The position numbers and the translations under genes are program-made. A DNA stretch of 64,000 bases from Niastella koreensis GR20-10 (lineage in GTDB: Bacteria > Bacteroidota > Bacteroidia > Chitinophagales > Chitinophagaceae): assembly GCF_000246855.1 (NCBI RefSeq), contig NC_016609.1:5592744-5656743 (forward strand), read 5' to 3'. The first letter of the stretch is position 1, and each line of letters starts with the position of its first letter. Of this stretch, positions 61,434-64,000 are shown piece after piece. The notes beneath the pieces are model-generated. The model made no database searches, had not been told where the DNA came from, and saw only the letters and a list, made by a program, of their open reading frames with translations.

Positions 61434-61973
61434 GTGATCTAGCAACCCCTAAACCAGCGAAATCGTTAAACAGGTAATTTTTCAGAGCAACTTAACGATG
61501 CTTACTATGAACAAAGCTTTACCTGCTACTAATTAAAGCCGGTACTAAGACACCTCTCACCTCCGGGATATCTTTACCTATAATTTTATGTTAAATACAT
61601 CCATGTGAGTTATCCAGCTCACATGATTGCATCATGTTATCCTATGTATTTTTTATTCCTGTGAAACTGTGCCATGCAAATAATTTTCATTTCTAGCACC
61701 AATGATCAAATCCAGCGTTAAACGCTATTCGTAAAGCAGTACAAGATCTAATAGGGAGGAGTTTGCTATATCCGTTTGTTCCTGCAAGTTAGTGTTTAGG
61801 AGAAAATAAAAAAATATTTTTTGGGATTTTTATTAATAAAACGAATGAGCAAATTTTCCTTGAAGGGCACGCTTGAACAGCGTTTGCGCCGATTTGTATT
61901 TTTAGTTTTCATCCTTCATCACGGCTGCGCTCATTTGTATTGCAATTCAACAAAATACACATACCATCATATA
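61434..61973. other. 540-bp spacer without a recognised gene
   Basis: AT-rich, with scattered short inverted words (CACATG, CATGTG near 61602-61625). A 61-codon frame begins at a TTG (61821) but runs through the terminator 61974-62002 and is rejected. The stretch is bounded by terminators on both ends, so a small RNA could be hidden here. Confidence 0.3.
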
Positions 61974-62002
61974 AAAAAATCCCGCCTATGGCGGGATTTT
62001 TT
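61974..62002. terminator. Bidirectional terminator downstream of the M16 gene
   Basis: AAAAAATCCCGCC (61974-61986), TAT, GGCGGGATTTTTT (61990-62002), a perfect 13-bp stem. Followed by GTGAGTA GTGAGTG words (62003-62017). Confidence 0.85.
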
Positions 62003-62098
62003 GTGAGTAGTGAGTGTGCTCGCTACCTTGAAGATGTTTGAAAAATTGGAAACCCACTGGCCACTTCACTTTCGTATTGTGACTTAGTGACTTAGCTG

Positions 62099-64000
62099 TT
62101 AAAATCCTTTTTTCGGTTCCTCTGCTGGGGTGCCTTTGGCATTCTCGGGTAACTGTATGGCCAGGAACTCGTTACCGGCCAGCACCAGTTTGGCGGCCTC
62201 CTGTATGTCTTTAGGCGTTAGCATGTTCACATACTTCTCATAATGAACAAACCTGTCGGGGTCATTGCCTTGCGATTTAACCTGCAACAGCTTTTCAACC
62301 CATGCCCCGTTATCTTTTATGTCCAGCTTATGTTGTTCAAGCCATTGCTTTTTCACCTTATTCAGGTAAGTGGTATCAGGCCCTTTTGCAACCATCTCAT
62401 TGAATTCAATTTGAATGGCTTTTATCAGGGTATCAACCTTTTGTGGCCCACAGGGTAATTGTACTACAAAACTATAATTGCTGTAGGGATACTTTTCCAG
62501 CTCGGCATAGGTGCCGCCACCATAAATACCCTGGATCTTTTCACGCAACTCCTCAATGATGCGAATGTTCAGCACTTCACTCAATGCATGGGCTTTCATT
62601 TCAACAGCTTCACTATAAGGCGTTTCGCCGGTAAAAAACCCAAGAATCAGGCTTTGCTGTTCCTTGCCTTTACTAACCGTTAGTGTTTTTTTACCTTCTA
62701 CCGGGCGCACTTTATTATCTACAAAGCTGAATTTTTTACCGGTAGCCGGTAAACTGGCAATGTATTTTTCAATCAACGGCTTTATCTCCCCTTCTTTAAA
62801 GCTGCCGCTAAATACGAACTGCATGCCACTGACATCGCCAAAATGTTCTTTGCGAATGGCCAGCACCCGGTCGTAGCTGATTTGATCGAAGTACTCACTG
62901 TTAGGTACGACAACGGGCGCCAAAGGGTTGTTATTGAACAATAATTTATACAGCGTATCGGCAAAAGCCGCCCGCGGGTTGGCACTGATGTTGGCATACT
63001 GCAGTTTATTCTTTTGAATAAATGCCCTGAATAAAGCGGTATCAGCGCGTGGGGCCGTACATTGCAGGTAAACGAGTTGAAGCATAGCTTCCAGGTCTTT
63101 TACGCTGCTGCTGCCACGGAAACCTTCTGAGATGGGTGAAAACACAGGTTCCAGGCTAACGGTTTTACCAGCCAGTACCTTACTTAAATCGGTAGGCGAA
63201 AACTGGCCCAGGCCCATGGCGGTGGTAACTGGTACCATATACTCTGCATTATATTTATCGGCCACGCCATATTCGTTTTTACCACCGGGGCGGGTAGCGC
63301 CCATAATGATCTGGTCGCCCTTGAAATCGGTTGATTTCAGGGTTACGGTAACACCATTGCTTAATTTATATTCAGTGGTGCCCAGCAGTGCATTTTTTGT
63401 AACCGACAACACTTTACCGGGAGTGGGTGCTTTACTCAATAACGTAGCGGCCACCGCTTTTTCTTCATAAGGCATTATATCGGCTTTTGCCTTTGCATCG
63501 ATGATGGCCAGCAGCTCTTTATCAGTTGGCGCGGTGTTGTCGTTTGTTTCGGGACCGCTCATGTACACAAACAGGTTTTGCTGGTCTTTTATCTCCTTCG
63601 ACACCTCATTCACTTCGTTGAGGGTAATAGCAGGTAACATAACCTTTACATACTCAAATTCCTTTTCAATACCGGGTATGGGTTCCTGGTCTAAAAAGTT
63701 ATTCATGTATTCCTCTACCAGGTCGGCCGATTCAGTTTTAGTACGGTTGTTATACGTTCGTTCATATTGCGCCATTACTGTTTTCTTGGCACGTTGTAAT
63801 TCAGGCTGCGTAAACCCAAACCGTTTTACCCGCTCAATTTCCTCCGCCAAAGCATTGGTGGCCTTTCTTATATCGCCGGTGCCTGCCGCCGCCATGGCGT
63901 TAAAGCTTTCATACCCGCGGGCATACGAATCAAAATCAGCGCTGCCATAAATGAACGGCGGGTTTTCTTTCTGCGTTATTTCCTGCAGGCGTTCATTCAG
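62099..64000 (-). CDS. M16 family zinc peptidase, C-terminal part (N-terminus beyond the window)
   Basis: The reading frame is open from the right window edge to the stop at 62099 (633 codons visible). It covers the end of the first M16 domain (DFDSYARGYESFNAMAAAGT, ALAEEIERVKRFGFTQPELQRAKK) and the second pair of M16 domains (about 150-600 of the visible part, LSNGVTVTLKSTDFKGDQIIMGATRPGGKNEYG, FVFSGSFKEGEIKPLIEKYIASLP, LNIRIIEELREKIQGIYGG). The zinc motif HxxEH lies in the missing N-terminal part. Pitrilysin-type peptidase, probably periplasmic. Terminator directly downstream. Confidence 0.92.
   Translation of the reverse strand: MNERLQEITQKENPPFIYGSADFDSYARGYESFNAMAAAGTGDIRKATNALAEEIERVKRFGFTQPELQRAKKTVMAQYERTYNNRTKTESADLVEEYMNNFLDQEPIPGIEKEFEYVKVMLPAITLNEVNEVSKEIKDQQNLFVYMSGPETNDNTAPTDKELLAIIDAKAKADIMPYEEKAVAATLLSKAPTPGKVLSVTKNALLGTTEYKLSNGVTVTLKSTDFKGDQIIMGATRPGGKNEYGVADKYNAEYMVPVTTAMGLGQFSPTDLSKVLAGKTVSLEPVFSPISEGFRGSSSVKDLEAMLQLVYLQCTAPRADTALFRAFIQKNKLQYANISANPRAAFADTLYKLLFNNNPLAPVVVPNSEYFDQISYDRVLAIRKEHFGDVSGMQFVFSGSFKEGEIKPLIEKYIASLPATGKKFSFVDNKVRPVEGKKTLTVSKGKEQQSLILGFFTGETPYSEAVEMKAHALSEVLNIRIIEELREKIQGIYGGGTYAELEKYPYSNYSFVVQLPCGPQKVDTLIKAIQIEFNEMVAKGPDTTYLNKVKKQWLEQHKLDIKDNGAWVEKLLQVKSQGNDPDRFVHYEKYVNMLTPKDIQEAAKLVLAGNEFLAIQLPENAKGTPAEEPKKGF

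Noticed and set aside
61821-62006. 61-codon frame with several His codons before a terminator, could be a leader peptide
   Set aside because: There is no gene downstream on that strand; the terminator belongs to the minus-strand M16 gene; the frame starts with TTG and runs through the terminator.
1-64000. tRNA, rRNA, tmRNA, riboswitch and CRISPR
   Set aside because: No cloverleaf, rRNA-like block, known riboswitch core or CRISPR repeat was recognised by eye; a covariance-model search would be needed for certainty.

Overview
The window is chromosomal DNA of a Bacteroidota bacterium, most likely Chitinophagaceae (Niastella/Chitinophaga-like). This is inferred from a type IX secretion sorting domain, a PKD-repeat adhesin-like protein, DUF1080, DUF4382 and DUF6249 proteins, DAHP synthase fused to chorismate mutase, an SDR-type threonine dehydrogenase, and promoters of the Bacteroidota form TTTG-N19-TAnnTTTG. 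I saw no rRNA, tRNA, CRISPR array, prophage or plasmid genes.

Layout. 1-9.3 kb: a giant PKD protein cut by the left edge, a decayed gene, aconitase, a PspC protein, an AraC regulator and a DUF4382 lipoprotein. 9.5-15.6 kb: metal-type KDO-8-P synthase, threonine dehydrogenase, a thioredoxin-like protein, a DUF1080 protein, acylphosphatase, a membrane protein and OsmC. 15.8-22.4 kb: a histidine locus (hisG-hisD-hisC, then a PQQ-type sugar dehydrogenase and cytochrome c, then hisB) preceded by a histidine leader-peptide attenuator. 22.5-26.1 kb: envelope genes (beta-barrel, RlpA, a frameshifted L,D-transpeptidase, a VanX-like dipeptidase). 26.3-37.0 kb: an almost complete aromatic amino acid operon on the minus strand, in the order leader peptide, pheA, aminotransferase, tyrA, deaD, aroF/chorismate mutase, a RAYT-like transposase, aroB, aroA, aroC and a thiamine-binding protein. 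Its leader is rich in Phe and Tyr and ends in an attenuator. 37-50 kb: murQ and a sugar kinase, a C-terminal processing protease, an ECF sigma factor, Tex, a hydrolase and cystathionine beta-synthase. 51-64 kb: a long spacer, a BtuF-like protein, a kinase-like protein, an MBL hydrolase, adjacent class II and class I fructose-bisphosphate aldolases, an unusual trypsin-like protease, a GT-C-like membrane protein and the C-terminal part of an M16 peptidase.

The two features that most merit follow-up are regulatory and intergenic. First, the his and aromatic loci both carry textbook ribosome-mediated attenuators whose leader peptides start within a few bases of the predicted transcription start. 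Second, most longer spacers are filled by degenerate arrays of 7-8-nt words (for example GTTGACAG/GTTAACAA, AACTTTA/AACTTTC, AAGCTGA/AAGCCCA). These arrays are often arranged as inverted pairs forming long hairpins, and one 71-nt stretch is perfectly duplicated in inverted orientation 18 kb away. A single-copy REP-type tyrosine transposase sits among them inside the aro operon.
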